Counted from the first letter of the stretch, positions 42,739 through 51,240 are shown. The stretch is 64,000 bases of DNA from Rhodococcus sp. SGAir0479 (GCF_005484805.1 NZ_CP039432.1:1674001-1738000), one strand, 5' to 3'. Numbers and translations: made by a program. The notes: a model not told the origin generated them from the letters alone.

Positions 42739-43179
42739 ATGACCGGTTCCGAGATCCCTGTGCGCGGCGAGCCCGACCTCGCTGCGCTCATGGCGCGGGT
42801 ACTCCCTCGCTTGGCTGCCATGGAGGAGCCTCTGTTGCGCGATGCCGGGCTGTCGATGTGGGAGTACGCGATCTTGACCGAGGTCTCCTCGAGTGCGGCC
42901 ATGTCTCAGGTGGAGCTCTCCCGCCGGACCCGCCGTGACCCCACTCGGCTGGGTCGACATCTGGACGCGTTGGTCTCGCGGGGGCTCGTCAGCCGCGAAC
43001 GCTCCCGCGATCAACGTCAGCGCACTGTCGGCATCACCTCCGGGGGCCGCACACTGCTCGATGCGGTCCGCGGGAAGATCAGGGAAGCAGAGGACGAGCT
43101 CCTCCACGCAGTGCTGACGACGAGCGATGCTGCGATCCTGCGCGATATGCTCATTCGGCTCGCCACGGCCTGCGATTGA
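42739..43179 (+). CDS. MarR-family transcriptional regulator
   Basis: A 146-residue winged-helix repressor: MWEYAILTEVSSSAAMSQVE, LSRRTRRDPTRLGRHLDALV, wing RGLVSRERSRDQRQRTVGIT, and the C-terminal dimer helices. ATG 42739 has GAGGAGGG upstream; GTG 42733 is an alternative. It faces the DinB-like gene over the twin palindrome. Confidence 0.9.
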   Translation: MTGSEIPVRGEPDLAALMARVLPRLAAMEEPLLRDAGLSMWEYAILTEVSSSAAMSQVELSRRTRRDPTRLGRHLDALVSRGLVSRERSRDQRQRTVGITSGGRTLLDAVRGKIREAEDELLHAVLTTSDAAILRDMLIRLATACD

Positions 43180-43524
43180 CGCAAGGCACACCCTGGCGGC
43201 ACGCCGGAAATCCCATTCCTCGCTCCACCGCACGGGCAGTCGCAGAGGTGAGGGTGAACTGATCCCCGAATTCCGTTCGTACCCTACGCGGCCAGCACCG
43301 ACGCCGACCACGTCCAGCACGTCCCTCGCGCCACACGCGGCAACCGCCGTACTCGTGGGACCGTCAGACCTCAGACGGTAGAGCGAGACGCGCGCTGGCA
43401 ACGGGAGTTGTCCAGACGACGCGCCTCGCTCTCCGTTCCGCGCAAGCTCGGCACCCGATCGGGAAGACGGGACTCGATCGAGGGAGGCTAGGGGAACGGA
43501 CACGCTGATTTTCGGCCGTCGTGG
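43180..43524. other. Intergenic between convergent genes, no gene seen
   Basis: 345 bases without a supported gene. Open frames on the minus strand here are antisense extensions of marR. Confidence 0.4.
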
Positions 43525-44019
43525 TCAGTTCCGCATAGCCGACTGGCTCTCGGCGCGAGCCTGTGCCAGCGCATCAGCGGGGATCACGAGCGTAGGTCTG
43601 GTTGCGTGATGGAGCACGTTTGCGGACGTGCTGCCCAGGAGCGTCGCACGCAGGCCCCGAAGGCCGCGAGAGCCCAGCACGATCAGGTCGAGATCACGTT
43701 CTTCAGCCGCCTCGATGATGGCTTCCGACGCCGTGGCGACTGTCGAGGCGACGAGTGGCTCAGCCCGCAGTCCGTGCCGGCGTGCCAGCTCGGCGCCGTC
43801 GGCCGCGATTCGCTCGGATGCGTCCAGCGTTGCGGCGTCGAGGCCGTCGAGCTCTTCGAGGGCAGGGTGGCCCTGAAGATGTGCGGCGAAGCTTTCCATC
43901 GGTTGCCGGGCGTAGAACAGGACGGCTTCGGCACCCGCGAAGAGTGTGGCCGCGGCCTCAACGGCGCTCTTTGCGTTCGGGGAGCCGTCGTAGGCGATGA
44001 GAAGGCTTGGGGTGGACAT
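43525..44019 (-). CDS. Universal stress protein (UspA domain)
   Basis: A 164-residue single-domain Usp: PSLLIAYDGSPNAKSAVEAA at the start and the ATP-binding motif GSRGLRGLRATLLGSTSANV with RPTLVIP at the end (G-2x-G-9x-G-S). It binds ATP and responds to stress; precise role unknown. GAAGGAA precedes ATG 44019. It follows the MFS gene by 112 bases on the same strand and may be co-transcribed under the CsoR-like operator at 45609. Confidence 0.88.
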   Translation of the reverse strand: MSTPSLLIAYDGSPNAKSAVEAAATLFAGAEAVLFYARQPMESFAAHLQGHPALEELDGLDAATLDASERIAADGAELARRHGLRAEPLVASTVATASEAIIEAAEERDLDLIVLGSRGLRGLRATLLGSTSANVLHHATRPTLVIPADALAQARAESQSAMRN

Positions 44020-44131
44020 GATGATTGTTCCTTCGTTCAGGTGCGGATGTCGGTGAGCTCGCGCTCTCGGTGGTGTCTGTGCGCGTCTGTCGGGAAGGAC
44101 CGGACAAGTCACGGAGCGCACAGCAGGACCG

Positions 44132-45559
44132 CTAGACAGACAGTGTGTCGACGGTGTGGACCTCACGCTTGGTGCGGAAGAAGATCGGAACGAGCACCGC
44201 ACCGACCAGCGCGATAACCCCAGCACCGATGAAGGCGGCCGAGTAGCCGTTCGTAAGCGCCGTGGGATCGTCGAGTTGGCTCGCGCCGAAGCCGGCCGCG
44301 ACGGCGGAGACGATCGCGAGGCCGACCGCCGAGCCGATCTGGTAACTCGTATTCACGATTCCGGAGGCGAGTCCCCCCTCTGCCGGCGGCGCTGCGGAGA
44401 TCGCAACCTGGAGCGACGGAATGAAAGCGAGCGCCTGCCCGAAGGCGACGACCAGGGAGGGCCCGAACGCGTCGACCCAGTACGTACCGTCGGGGCTGAC
44501 GAAGGCCATCCAGCCAAGACCGACAGCCAAGATGACCAAGCCCAGCACGATCGGAACCTTCGGTCCGAACGCTGCGATGATGCGTGGCGCGAGGACAATC
44601 ATCCCGAGCATGATGAGGATTGTCATCGGGAGGAGAGCAGCTCCCGCCGGGAAGGCGCTGAAACCGAGTACCTGCTGCAGGTACAGGTTCAAGAAGAACC
44701 ACATCGGCACCCACGCGGCTCCGAGGAGCAACTGCGCCAGGTTCGCCGCACCGAGATTCGGCGAGCTGAAGATCGACAGACGCATCAGTGGCTCTCGCTT
44801 CACATTCTGCGAGACCAGGAACAGCACGAGGAGAACTCCCCCGATACCGATCGCCACCCAGGTCTGCGCGGAGTCCCATCCGGCAACTTCAGCGCGCACG
44901 ATACCGAACACGAGTGCCGCGAGGCCGAGAGTCGCTGTGAGAGCGCCGATCACGTCGACCGAGCCACGAGCTCCGAGGGTTCCCCCCGGCAACGCCTTCC
45001 ACATCACCAGCAGAACTACCACGGCGATCGGCACGTTGATGAAGAACACCCATGGCCACGATGCGAACTCGGTGATGAGACCTCCGAGGAAGACGCCCGC
45101 GGTGCCGCCGGCTGGTGCTGCCGCGCCATAGAGCGCCATCGCAGTCGTGAGCTCCTTCGGATCGGACCCGAAAAGCATCATCAGGAGCGTGAGCGCGGCC
45201 GGCGCAATGAGTGCAGATCCGCCTCCCTGCAGCACGCGGCCAATGAGCTCGACCGGCACGTTGCCGGCAGAACCGGCCACTAGTGATCCGATACCGAGGA
45301 CCAGCCATCCGGTCGCGAACATTTTCCGGGGGCCGTAAAGGTCGGAGAGACGTCCGCCCAGCAAGAGCAGACCGCCGAGGGCGATGACGTAGGCGTTGAA
45401 CACCCACGACAGCGAATTCGGTGTGAACCCGAGATCCGTCTGCATGCGGGGCAGTGCGACTCCGATGATCGACGCGTCCATGATCACCATGAACTGCGCC
45501 AGCGCGATGAGGGCAAGACCCCACCATCGCAAGCTACTTCGTGAGGTTGACGACGACAT
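44132..45559 (-). CDS. MFS efflux transporter, DHA2 (14-helix) type
   Basis: A 475-residue pump with 14 helices: MVIMDASIIGVALPRMQTDL with the helix-1 D motif, GGRLSDLYGPRKMF (motif A) and helix-5 motif C-like GGTAGVFLGGLI. Proton-coupled export of toxic organic compounds is typical. ATG 45559 has GGAG six bases upstream; ATG 45571 is possible. A CsoR-type palindrome sits 50 bases upstream, which suggests induction by copper, thiol persulfide or a related signal, an unusual control for a DHA2 pump. Confidence 0.9.
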   Translation of the reverse strand: MSSSTSRSSLRWWGLALIALAQFMVIMDASIIGVALPRMQTDLGFTPNSLSWVFNAYVIALGGLLLLGGRLSDLYGPRKMFATGWLVLGIGSLVAGSAGNVPVELIGRVLQGGGSALIAPAALTLLMMLFGSDPKELTTAMALYGAAAPAGGTAGVFLGGLITEFASWPWVFFINVPIAVVVLLVMWKALPGGTLGARGSVDVIGALTATLGLAALVFGIVRAEVAGWDSAQTWVAIGIGGVLLVLFLVSQNVKREPLMRLSIFSSPNLGAANLAQLLLGAAWVPMWFFLNLYLQQVLGFSAFPAGAALLPMTILIMLGMIVLAPRIIAAFGPKVPIVLGLVILAVGLGWMAFVSPDGTYWVDAFGPSLVVAFGQALAFIPSLQVAISAAPPAEGGLASGIVNTSYQIGSAVGLAIVSAVAAGFGASQLDDPTALTNGYSAAFIGAGVIALVGAVLVPIFFRTKREVHTVDTLSV

Positions 45560-45608
45560 GTCGTGCTCCATTCGGGTAGAGGTGGGAACGGCAAGCTTGA
45601 TTGCTGCT

Positions 45609-45628
45609 TACCCTAGGGGGGTAGGGTA
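45609..45628. promoter_or_regulatory. CsoR-like operator upstream of the MFS pump
   Basis: TACCCTAGGGGGGTAGGGTA: TACCCTA (45609-45615) and TAGGGTA (45622-45628) are perfect inverted arms. Its first 15 bases match the boxes near csoR (TACCC...GGGTA class). It lies just before the MFS start. Confidence 0.7.
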
Positions 45629-46207
45629 TCAATCGCAAGCGTTGGGAGACTACCCCTTTCGCTCAGCGTGCTCGACATCTGCCGCTGCCGACGGGTGGCG
45701 CCCCACCGGAACTGAGCCTTCGAGGGCCGCGGTGAGCGAACGACCGATCGGACCTTTCGACACGACTGAACGCCACAGTCGTTTTGAAATACACTGTGCG
45801 GAAAGGAATTACATTCCTCCGTCAGGCACCGATGGCGCGACGGGCGACCTTGGTCCACGGCAGGGAACGTGTCCCGCTTGGCACCCGGGAATCTCGCCTG
45901 ACGACGCAGGATCGCGTGATCCATTCGGCCCAGCACCGGCACATGCCCCCCGTCCGCATACCCCTACCGGGTACGCGAACGATTGCGGTCCTGTGGAGCC
46001 GCGGACCGGAGCGCCGGTCACCGGGGGCGCGGCACATCAAAGGCGATCGGTTGGGCGAGGCGTCCGCTCCCCCAGCTCGGGCAGCCGCTGGAGCCGTAGT
46101 ACATGCCTGCCGAGATCGTTGCTTCCCGACCTTCTGTCGCGCCGCAAGGTCGCCGGCTATTGCGTTTATCAGGCCCTGCATGGTGATGGAAAGCCCTGCG
46201 CTTGCGC
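45629..46207. other. Intergenic with an orphan CsoR-like box, no intact gene
   Basis: About 580 bases. No complete gene is seen; minus-strand frames (for example MYYGSSGCPSWGSGRLAQPI ending at 46018) may be remnants. It carries a CsoR-like box at 45959-45973 that no intact gene now uses. Confidence 0.4.
45959..45973. promoter_or_regulatory. Orphan CsoR-like operator
   Basis: TACCCCTACCGGGTA has perfect 5-bp arms TACCC/GGGTA with the same 15-base length and spacing as the boxes by csoR. No intact gene starts within 200 bases, which suggests a lost or degraded target. Confidence 0.55.
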
Positions 46208-46723
46208 CTATTCCGGCGCCAGGCCGGCGACGAGGTTAAACGCGCCGGTGAGGAAGTTGAGAGCCACGATGCCGACGACATCGGCAATCTCGCGGTTGCT
46301 GTAGCCGTGTCCCCGCAGTGCGGTGAATTGCTCGTCGGTGATGGCAGCCGGCTCTCGGTAGATCTGCATGGCCAGAGCGATGAGCGCGGCGGTGGCCGTG
46401 TCTGCGGATGTGCCGGCTTCGGCTCGTTCGATCTCCTGCGCATCGACACCCATCGAACGTGCGGCGTCGATGTGGGATTGGAGGCACAGTCGGCATCCGA
46501 TCTGCGCTTGAAGTGCGATGGATATTCTCTCGCTGGTCTTGCGGTCGAGTTTGGCTCGCTTCATGGCGCGACTGAGCTGAAGATAGCCGCCCAGGACTGC
46601 CGGAGAGTGCGCCATGGTGGAGACCATGGCGCCCACCTGCCCGTGGCGGGCGACGAGATCGGCCAGCAGCTCTCGGGAGGCTCCGACGGCGGTGACCGGC
46701 GTGAGGTTGGGGAGGCGAGACAT
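46208..46723 (-). CDS. AhpD-like carboxymuconolactone decarboxylase-family protein
   Basis: A 171-residue CMD-fold protein with the redox motif GCRLCLQSH (CxxCxxxH) after SERISIALQAQI, as in AhpD alkylhydroperoxidases, which use the vicinal Cys pair and His to reduce peroxides. ITDEQFTALRGHGYSNREIA is the usual C-terminal helix. It probably detoxifies peroxides in the cytoplasm. It lies downstream of the CopZ-like gene in the same direction, after a hairpin. Confidence 0.87.
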   Translation of the reverse strand: MSRLPNLTPVTAVGASRELLADLVARHGQVGAMVSTMAHSPAVLGGYLQLSRAMKRAKLDRKTSERISIALQAQIGCRLCLQSHIDAARSMGVDAQEIERAEAGTSADTATAALIALAMQIYREPAAITDEQFTALRGHGYSNREIADVVGIVALNFLTGAFNLVAGLAPE

Positions 46724-46766
46724 GACTGTCCTCGGGTTGTGGCGAATTCGATGAAGGCGTCCGATG

Positions 46767-46807
46767 GCTCGGGCCCTGACCTGCAGGGAGATTGTCAGGG
46801 CCCGAGC
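46767..46807 (-). terminator. Perfect 14-bp hairpin after the CopZ-like gene
   Basis: GCTCGGGCCCTGAC (46767-46780) pairs perfectly with GTCAGGGCCCGAGC (46794-46807) around a 13-base loop. It lies 30 bases after the CopZ-like stop, so it is likely its terminator, separating it from the AhpD-like gene. Confidence 0.75.
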
Positions 46808-46836
46808 GCTACAAGAGGTGGCATGGCCACCAGGTG

Positions 46837-47049
46837 TCAGTTGGCGGCGATCCGATAACCCGCCTGTTCGACGGCGTTTCTGACGGCATCGTCACTGACG
46901 TTCTCAGCCCAGGTCACCGTGATGCTGCTCGTCGCCAGATCCACATCCACGTCTGTGATGTCCGGGATCTGCTCGACCCTGCTGGTGACCTTGCCTGCGC
47001 AACCTCCGCACGTCATTCCGATGACGCGGTAGGTACTTGTGGAGGACAT
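46837..47049 (-). CDS. copZ: Heavy-metal-associated (CopZ-like) copper chaperone
   Basis: A 70-residue ferredoxin-fold HMA domain, MSSTSTYRVIGMTCGGCAGK, with the GMTCxxC copper site, IPDITDVDVDLATSSITVTW and AVEQAGYRI. Such proteins bind Cu(I) and pass it to a P-type ATPase. No copA is present in the window, although CopZ and CsoR normally accompany one. The gene is in the csoR neighbourhood and on the same strand. Confidence 0.88.
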   Translation of the reverse strand: MSSTSTYRVIGMTCGGCAGKVTSRVEQIPDITDVDVDLATSSITVTWAENVSDDAVRNAVEQAGYRIAAN

Positions 47050-47191
47050 GTGTGCTTCCTTTTCCTGTGGTGGTTACCGCCCGGTCGGGGGTGTCCGGGG
47101 GTATGTCGCCTGTCCGGCCCGGACCGAACGCCCACTGTGAACGGGCCAGGCCGAGTCGGGCAGGATCCATGGGTTCTCGCACGGTAGGGCA

Positions 47192-47431
47192 CTACCGCCC
47201 GAGGAACTGTCGCCGGGCGGTCAGAGGTTGACCGGCTGCTGTTGCTGCCGGGCCCGTGCTTTTGTCGATACCGAATCTGTGTCGGTAAGGGTGTTGGCTG
47301 CCTTGAAATTGAGCAAGCCGGCTGCAGCCAGCGGAAGAGCACTTTCCCACGGCGCTTCCGACTCCGAAGGAGGCGGCGAGTACCGCGGCCACGGCCACGG
47401 CGAATCCGGTGAGTTTGACCGGGGTCCGCAT
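47192..47431 (-). pseudogene. Truncated exported protein in the csoR locus
   Basis: ATG 47431 has a good AAGGAGT site and opens MRTPVKLTGFAVAVAAVLAA, a membrane/secretion segment continuing SFGVGSAVG. After about 30 residues the reading turns into non-protein-like sequence and stops at 47192. Actinobacterial csoR/copA loci often have an exported protein with this kind of N terminus, so the gene seems to have lost its body. A CsoR-like box lies upstream at 47637. Confidence 0.5.
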
Positions 47432-47679
47432 CTACGGACTCCTTCCTTGTGGTGGTCGGTCGGCGACCTGCAAGCCGATCGCAGGGACCACTGTGTGGGT
47501 CTTCTTGTCGTTGAGGGGCGCCTCGCTGGTGGCCATCAGCACGGCGACGCCGCTCGTGCCCGAGGCTCCCGGCCGTTTCGGCAACCGATCTGGCGCGATT
47601 CATGCCTCTCACGCCGCTGGGGGTGATCAACGTCGATACCCCTTACCGGTATGCAGAAAACCAGGAGGAGTAGCGCGAT
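47432..47679. other. Region between csoR and the truncated exported gene
   Basis: Minus strand reads MATSEAPLNDKKTHTVVPAI in one frame (about 34 codons from 47540) but without support. This is where a copper ATPase gene might be expected; none is found. Confidence 0.3.
47637..47651. promoter_or_regulatory. Degenerate CsoR-like operator
   Basis: TACCCCTTACCGGTA resembles the 15-base CsoR-like boxes (TACCC...GGTA) and lies upstream of the truncated exported gene and just past the csoR stop. Confidence 0.4.
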
Positions 47680-47985
47680 TCAGGAACGGAGCAGCCGCGC
47701 TATGGCGTAAGAGGCTTCTTGAACCTTCTCCCCCGCCGTGTCGGCGCCGCGTACGGCAGCCTCGACCACGCAGTGGCCCAGGTGTTCTTCGAGAAGGCCG
47801 AGTGATACCACCTGCAGCGCCTTCGTCACCGCAGAAACTTGAGTGAGGATGTCGATGCAGTATTTCTCCTCATCCACCATTCGCTGCAACCCCCGTACCT
47901 GCCCCTCGATCCGGCGCAAGCGCTTGAGATAGTCATCCTTGCGGTGGATGTAACCGTGCTCCACATCGAGTTCGATGCTCTGCAT
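47680..47985 (-). CDS. csoR: CsoR/FrmR-family metal-sensing repressor
   Basis: A 101-residue all-helical repressor of the DUF156 family: HRKDDYLKRLRRIEGQVRGL, MVDEEKYCIDILTQVSAVTK, LEEHLGHCVVEA. The Cys in KYCIDIL and the HxxxC of EEHLGHC form the Cys-His-Cys site of copper-sensing CsoR. Loss of DNA binding upon Cu(I) turns on efflux genes. ATG 47985 follows AAAGGTGG; GTG 47994 is an alternative. It is divergent from the CDGSH gene over two operator boxes, so it likely represses itself and that gene. Confidence 0.92.
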   Translation of the reverse strand: MQSIELDVEHGYIHRKDDYLKRLRRIEGQVRGLQRMVDEEKYCIDILTQVSAVTKALQVVSLGLLEEHLGHCVVEAAVRGADTAGEKVQEASYAIARLLRS

Positions 47986-48031
47986 TAGTGCCACCTTTCG
48001 GCTGACCTTCGGCCGCTCTTTCTCGACCCAC

Positions 48032-48082
48032 TACCCCCCGGGGGTACCCGGTTGATGTCGGACACTATACCCCCGTAGGGTA
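48032..48082. promoter_or_regulatory. Two CsoR-like operators between csoR and the CDGSH gene
   Basis: TACCCCCCGGGGGTA (48032-48046, 7-bp arms around one base) and TACCCCCGTAGGGTA (48068-48082) lie 36 bases apart centre to centre, between csoR (start 47985) and the CDGSH gene (start 48151). Both fit the TACCC-N5-GGGTA class seen at 45609 and 45959. Confidence 0.75.
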
Positions 48083-48150
48083 GTAGGCAAGCCGGGCAGA
48101 AACCCCGCCTCGGCTGACGAGCTCATCCGCACTACTGAAGGGCCATCGGC

Positions 48151-48405
48151 ATGACAGATCCCCGGAATTCCGCAGCCTCGACCCCGGAGCCACCCCAGGT
48201 AACGGTCAAGACCGTCGACAACGGGCCCCTTCAAGTCAAGGGCCCCATCCAGGTGGTCGACCACAGCGGAACGATCTACGAGCTGGGAAGCCGGCGCACC
48301 GTCTTCCTTTGCCGCTGCGGCGCATCCGCGTCAAAACCCTTCTGCGATGGCGCCCACGCGAAGACAGGGTTCCACGCCACAGAACGCGCTCAACCCCAGC
48401 GCTGA
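48151..48405 (+). CDS. CDGSH iron-sulfur domain protein
   Basis: An 84-residue protein whose C-terminal half has the CDGSH signature: CRCGASASKPFCDGAHAKTG, that is CxCxxSxxxPFCDGxH, ligating a [2Fe-2S] cluster with three Cys and one His. The N-terminal half (VKTVDNGPLQVKGPIQVVD) is a short strand-rich extension common in actinobacterial members. Redox or cluster transfer role is known for the family. Its position under CsoR boxes suggests it is part of the metal-stress response. Confidence 0.88.
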   Translation: MTDPRNSAASTPEPPQVTVKTVDNGPLQVKGPIQVVDHSGTIYELGSRRTVFLCRCGASASKPFCDGAHAKTGFHATERAQPQR

Positions 48406-48451
48406 GCGCTGCGCCCACAGGCAAGTCAAGACACGAAGGGAAGGACTCGTC

Positions 48452-48625
48452 ATGCCCCCCATCTCCGGTTTCCGCTTCGCATTGGCCTCGGCGTATCGAT
48501 CGCCCGCCGCACGCCGTGTTGTGCGCTGTGTTCTCGGCTGCGCGGCCGCGGTGATTTCCGACGCGGACAGCCGCTCCCGACCGAGAACGACCGACCGAGC
48601 CGCACAGGCGGCACGGTGTCGATGA
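48452..48625 (+). CDS. Possible small Arg/Ala-rich protein
   Basis: A 57-residue frame downstream of the CDGSH gene in the same direction, with AAGGGAAGGA six bases before ATG 48452. It reads MPPISGFRFALASAYRSPAA and ends in Arg/Thr-rich sequence. Composition is close to that of shadow frames, so the ribosome binding site is the only support; it may be a truncated gene. Confidence 0.25.
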   Translation: MPPISGFRFALASAYRSPAARRVVRCVLGCAAAVISDADSRSRPRTTDRAAQAARCR

Positions 48626-49031
48626 TTCGCACCACTGGGCGAAACTGTGCACAGCGCATACCGGCCTGCATGAACAAGGAGGCACTGCACGCGCCCACGG
48701 AAAAGAACGCTACCGCCGCGGTGGACGACAGTGTGCTTGTCTGCGCCCGACGACTGTACGAACGAAGCTCGGGGAGCGACGGCACCCAGCGAAAGCTGCA
48801 CCTCCGGCGCACGATCTTTGAAGTTGGCTGCCCTACAGAGTTTTCGGTCATTTGACTAGAACAGGCGTGGCGGCTGGTCGATAGTGTTTGCTCGCATCGG
48901 CGAAGTGGAGCGCCGGAGGGGGCTGCACCACCATCGTGCGCTCGACCCGACCGGGTGCTGGTGCTGCGCGACGGGGGCGTAGAGACTCTGAAGTGACGCC
49001 TCGAGTCTGCTGATCGAACCTGGATAGGGGT

Positions 49032-49065
49032 GTGCCCCGGCGTCCGGGACGGACTGCCGGGGCAC
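49032..49065. terminator. 10-bp hairpin downstream of the secreted-protein genes
   Basis: GTGCCCCGGC (49032-49041) pairs perfectly with GCCGGGGCAC (49056-49065). It is about 300 bases past the stop of the minus-strand secreted gene, a possible late terminator for it. Confidence 0.4.
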
Positions 49066-49367
49066 TGTACGGGCGTCAAGGGGACCGCCCCCCCCGCTCG
49101 CCGCGCCGGGGCATCTGGGGGATCACGAAATCCGCGCGGTCGCTTCTGCGGGGCGGCGCTGAGTGTAGCCACATGCTCCGCCACACGAAATGCGTTGCGG
49201 ATCAGGCGATCACTCATTCAGGACCGACCACTTCGCCAGGCGCGACCCGTAACAGCGTCGGCTGGGGATCGACGTTCGGGCAGAGCGAGCCTGGGAGTTC
49301 GTAGCGCCAGGGGGCACTCATTGGTCCCGTACGACCAGGACCAGCAAGGTTGTCGGAACTGGTCAGC

Positions 49368-50243
49368 TCACGCGGGGGGGTCGACCTCGTAGGCTCCGAC
49401 GTTGTAGATGTCGGAGACGGTCTCGATGGAGTTCTTGCCGGCCGGTGAGGGGGTTCCGGCGCGAAGGTTGACGGCCCAGTCGAGGAGGCCACCGCCGCAT
49501 CCTTCGGGGCCGGGGACGGCAAAGGTGTCGTCCTCGTGCGGAATGGCGCGGAAGACGGCGCCGGGGTGGTCGCCGATGGCCTCGGCGTCGTTACCGGTCT
49601 GGTTCGGTGTACGCAGGGCGAAGTTGATCGGCTTGTCGGCCGACCCGATGTAGCAGTGGTCTCCAAGCAGCGGGTTGGACAGCTTGAGGCGCACCGGCAG
49701 GTCGAGCGAGAAGGTGAACAGGTCGACCTTCGGGGTGCCCAGGGCTTCGACTTCCGCGGTGATCTGGGTGAGGCCGAGTGGGGTGTCGATGCCGAGTGCG
49801 CCGCCGGGGACATCGATGGGGTTGGCGGTGACGCCGTGATTCGTGCCGGGGGCGGGTACGAACACCTGGTCGAAGCTGCCGTCATCCTTGAATTCGTACT
49901 TGAGGCCGCCGGCGATTTTCAGGCTGCCGTCGGGCAGGGGGACGGTGAGATTGCCGATCTTGACCGAGCCGTCCCGCACGAGCACTGTCGCGCAGGTGGC
50001 CACGTCGGGGTCGGCGATCGGGCAGGTGTCCCAGCCGTCGAAGGTCAGCGGGTCGGGTTCGACGGGGCCGGTGGAGCCCAATGACCCGAGCGATCCGGTC
50101 GAGCCCGTGGACGCTGAAGAGCCGGTGGAGCCGACCGATCCGGGCGAGTCCGCTGCTCCGGCAACGCCACTGGTGAGCAGCGTGATGGCGGCGGTGGCGG
50201 CGGCAAGTGGTGCCAGCCGGGTGACGAAGGATGAGCGTGTCAT
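49368..50243 (-). CDS. Secreted protein, tandem paralog 1
   Basis: A 291-residue exported protein: signal peptide LAAATAAITLLTSGVAGAA, then a Gly/Ser-rich repeat (GSTGSSASTGSTGSLGSLGS), then a domain with paired Cys (DTCPIADPDVATCATVLVRD, GDHCYIGSADKPI, GPEGCGGG). It is 50-60% similar over its whole length to the gene at 50389 (my visual estimate), including VFVPAPGT, NDAEAIG.HPGAVFRAIPH and the end TVSDIYNVGAY. AAGGTG precedes ATG 50243. No known domain; typical of mycolata cell-envelope or secreted proteins. Confidence 0.78.
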   Translation of the reverse strand: MTRSSFVTRLAPLAAATAAITLLTSGVAGAADSPGSVGSTGSSASTGSTGSLGSLGSTGPVEPDPLTFDGWDTCPIADPDVATCATVLVRDGSVKIGNLTVPLPDGSLKIAGGLKYEFKDDGSFDQVFVPAPGTNHGVTANPIDVPGGALGIDTPLGLTQITAEVEALGTPKVDLFTFSLDLPVRLKLSNPLLGDHCYIGSADKPINFALRTPNQTGNDAEAIGDHPGAVFRAIPHEDDTFAVPGPEGCGGGLLDWAVNLRAGTPSPAGKNSIETVSDIYNVGAYEVDPPA

Positions 50244-50388
50244 GTCAAGAGCACCTTGTCGTTCTCGTGAGTGGTCGTGTCAGGAGCGAATGGCAGGGCG
50301 ATATGGACGGACGAAGTGGTGGAGGGGCCGGCCACCGGCTTGCGGCGGGGAGCTCTGCGGGCAGTCCGCCCGGCAGAGGTCGGCGCGG

Positions 50389-51201
50389 TTATGCCTGCGT
50401 AGGAACGTCGTAGGCCCCGACGTTGTAAATGTCGGAGACGGTGTCAATGGCGTTGGAGCCGCTGGCGGACGGGGTGCCCGTGCGCAGATTGACAGCCCAG
50501 TTCAGGCTGCCGAGCGCGCCGCATCCGGTGGCTCCGGGCACGGCAAAGGTGCGGTCATTGTGGGGAATCGCCCGAAAGACGGCGCCGGGATGGTTGCCGA
50601 TGGCTTCGGCGTCGTTGCCGTTCTGGTTCGGGGTCTCGAGGTTGAGCCGAATCGGGTTCGCAGACGTGCCGATGTAGCAGTTGTTGCCCAGCAACGCATT
50701 CGAGAGCTTCATGCGCACCGGAAGCTTCAGGTTGAAGGTGAACAGGTCGATAGTCGGTGTCTCGACCGGTTCGAGGGTCACGGTGACCGAGGACAGGCCC
50801 AGTGGTCCTTCGAAGCCGAAGACTCCGCCGGGGACGCTGATCGGATTGGAGACCACGCCTTTCCGGGTTCCCGGCGCCGGCACGAAGACCTGACTGAAGC
50901 TGCCGTCGTCACCGAAGACGTACTTGACGCCGCCCGCAATCTTCAACGCGCCGTCCGACAACGGCACCGACAGGGATCCGATAGTGGCGGTTCCGGAGCG
51001 CACCAGCACTGTCGCGCAGGTGGCTACGTCCGGGTCACCCACGGGACAGGTGCCCCAATCGTCGAAGGTGAACGGCGCGGAGGTCGGAGTTCCGGTGGAG
51101 CCGGTTGCTGCTTGAGCGGTGGCCAATCCTGATCCGAAGAGGGACAGGGCCGCGGCGGCCGCCGCTACGGGAATGAGTCGGGATAACGAGCGAATTTTCA
51201 T
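50389..51201 (-). CDS. Secreted protein, tandem paralog 2
   Basis: A 270-residue exported protein, signal LIPVAAAAAALSLFGSGLAT ending AQA, a short linker, and the same Cys-paired domain as the neighbour (GTCPVGDPDVATCATVLVRS, NNCYIGTSANPI, ATGCGALGS). It lacks the long Gly/Ser repeat. AAGGAGCG precedes ATG 51201, and a sigma-A-like promoter lies at 51241-51269. The pair probably arose by tandem duplication; order suggests this copy is transcribed first. Confidence 0.8.
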   Translation of the reverse strand: MKIRSLSRLIPVAAAAAALSLFGSGLATAQAATGSTGTPTSAPFTFDDWGTCPVGDPDVATCATVLVRSGTATIGSLSVPLSDGALKIAGGVKYVFGDDGSFSQVFVPAPGTRKGVVSNPISVPGGVFGFEGPLGLSSVTVTLEPVETPTIDLFTFNLKLPVRMKLSNALLGNNCYIGTSANPIRLNLETPNQNGNDAEAIGNHPGAVFRAIPHNDRTFAVPGATGCGALGSLNWAVNLRTGTPSASGSNAIDTVSDIYNVGAYDVPTQA

Positions 51202-51240
51202 GACGCTCCTTGGGTGCGGGCCCGCGCCCGCGCGAGGGTG

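Larger units (their letters stand above)
48406..49367. other. Long region with no convincing gene
   Basis: About 960 bases. A 57-codon frame at 48452-48625 (MPPISGFRFALASAYRSPAA) has a good AAGGGAAGGA site and could be a small gene. A second, at 48670-48855 (MNKEALHAPTEKNATAAVDD), is weaker. The rest shows no coding character, and contains a 10-bp hairpin at 49032-49065. Confidence 0.35.

Noticed and set aside
44156-45283. 375-codon plus-strand frame
   Set aside because: Antisense to the MFS pump; Glu/Arg/His-rich shadow.
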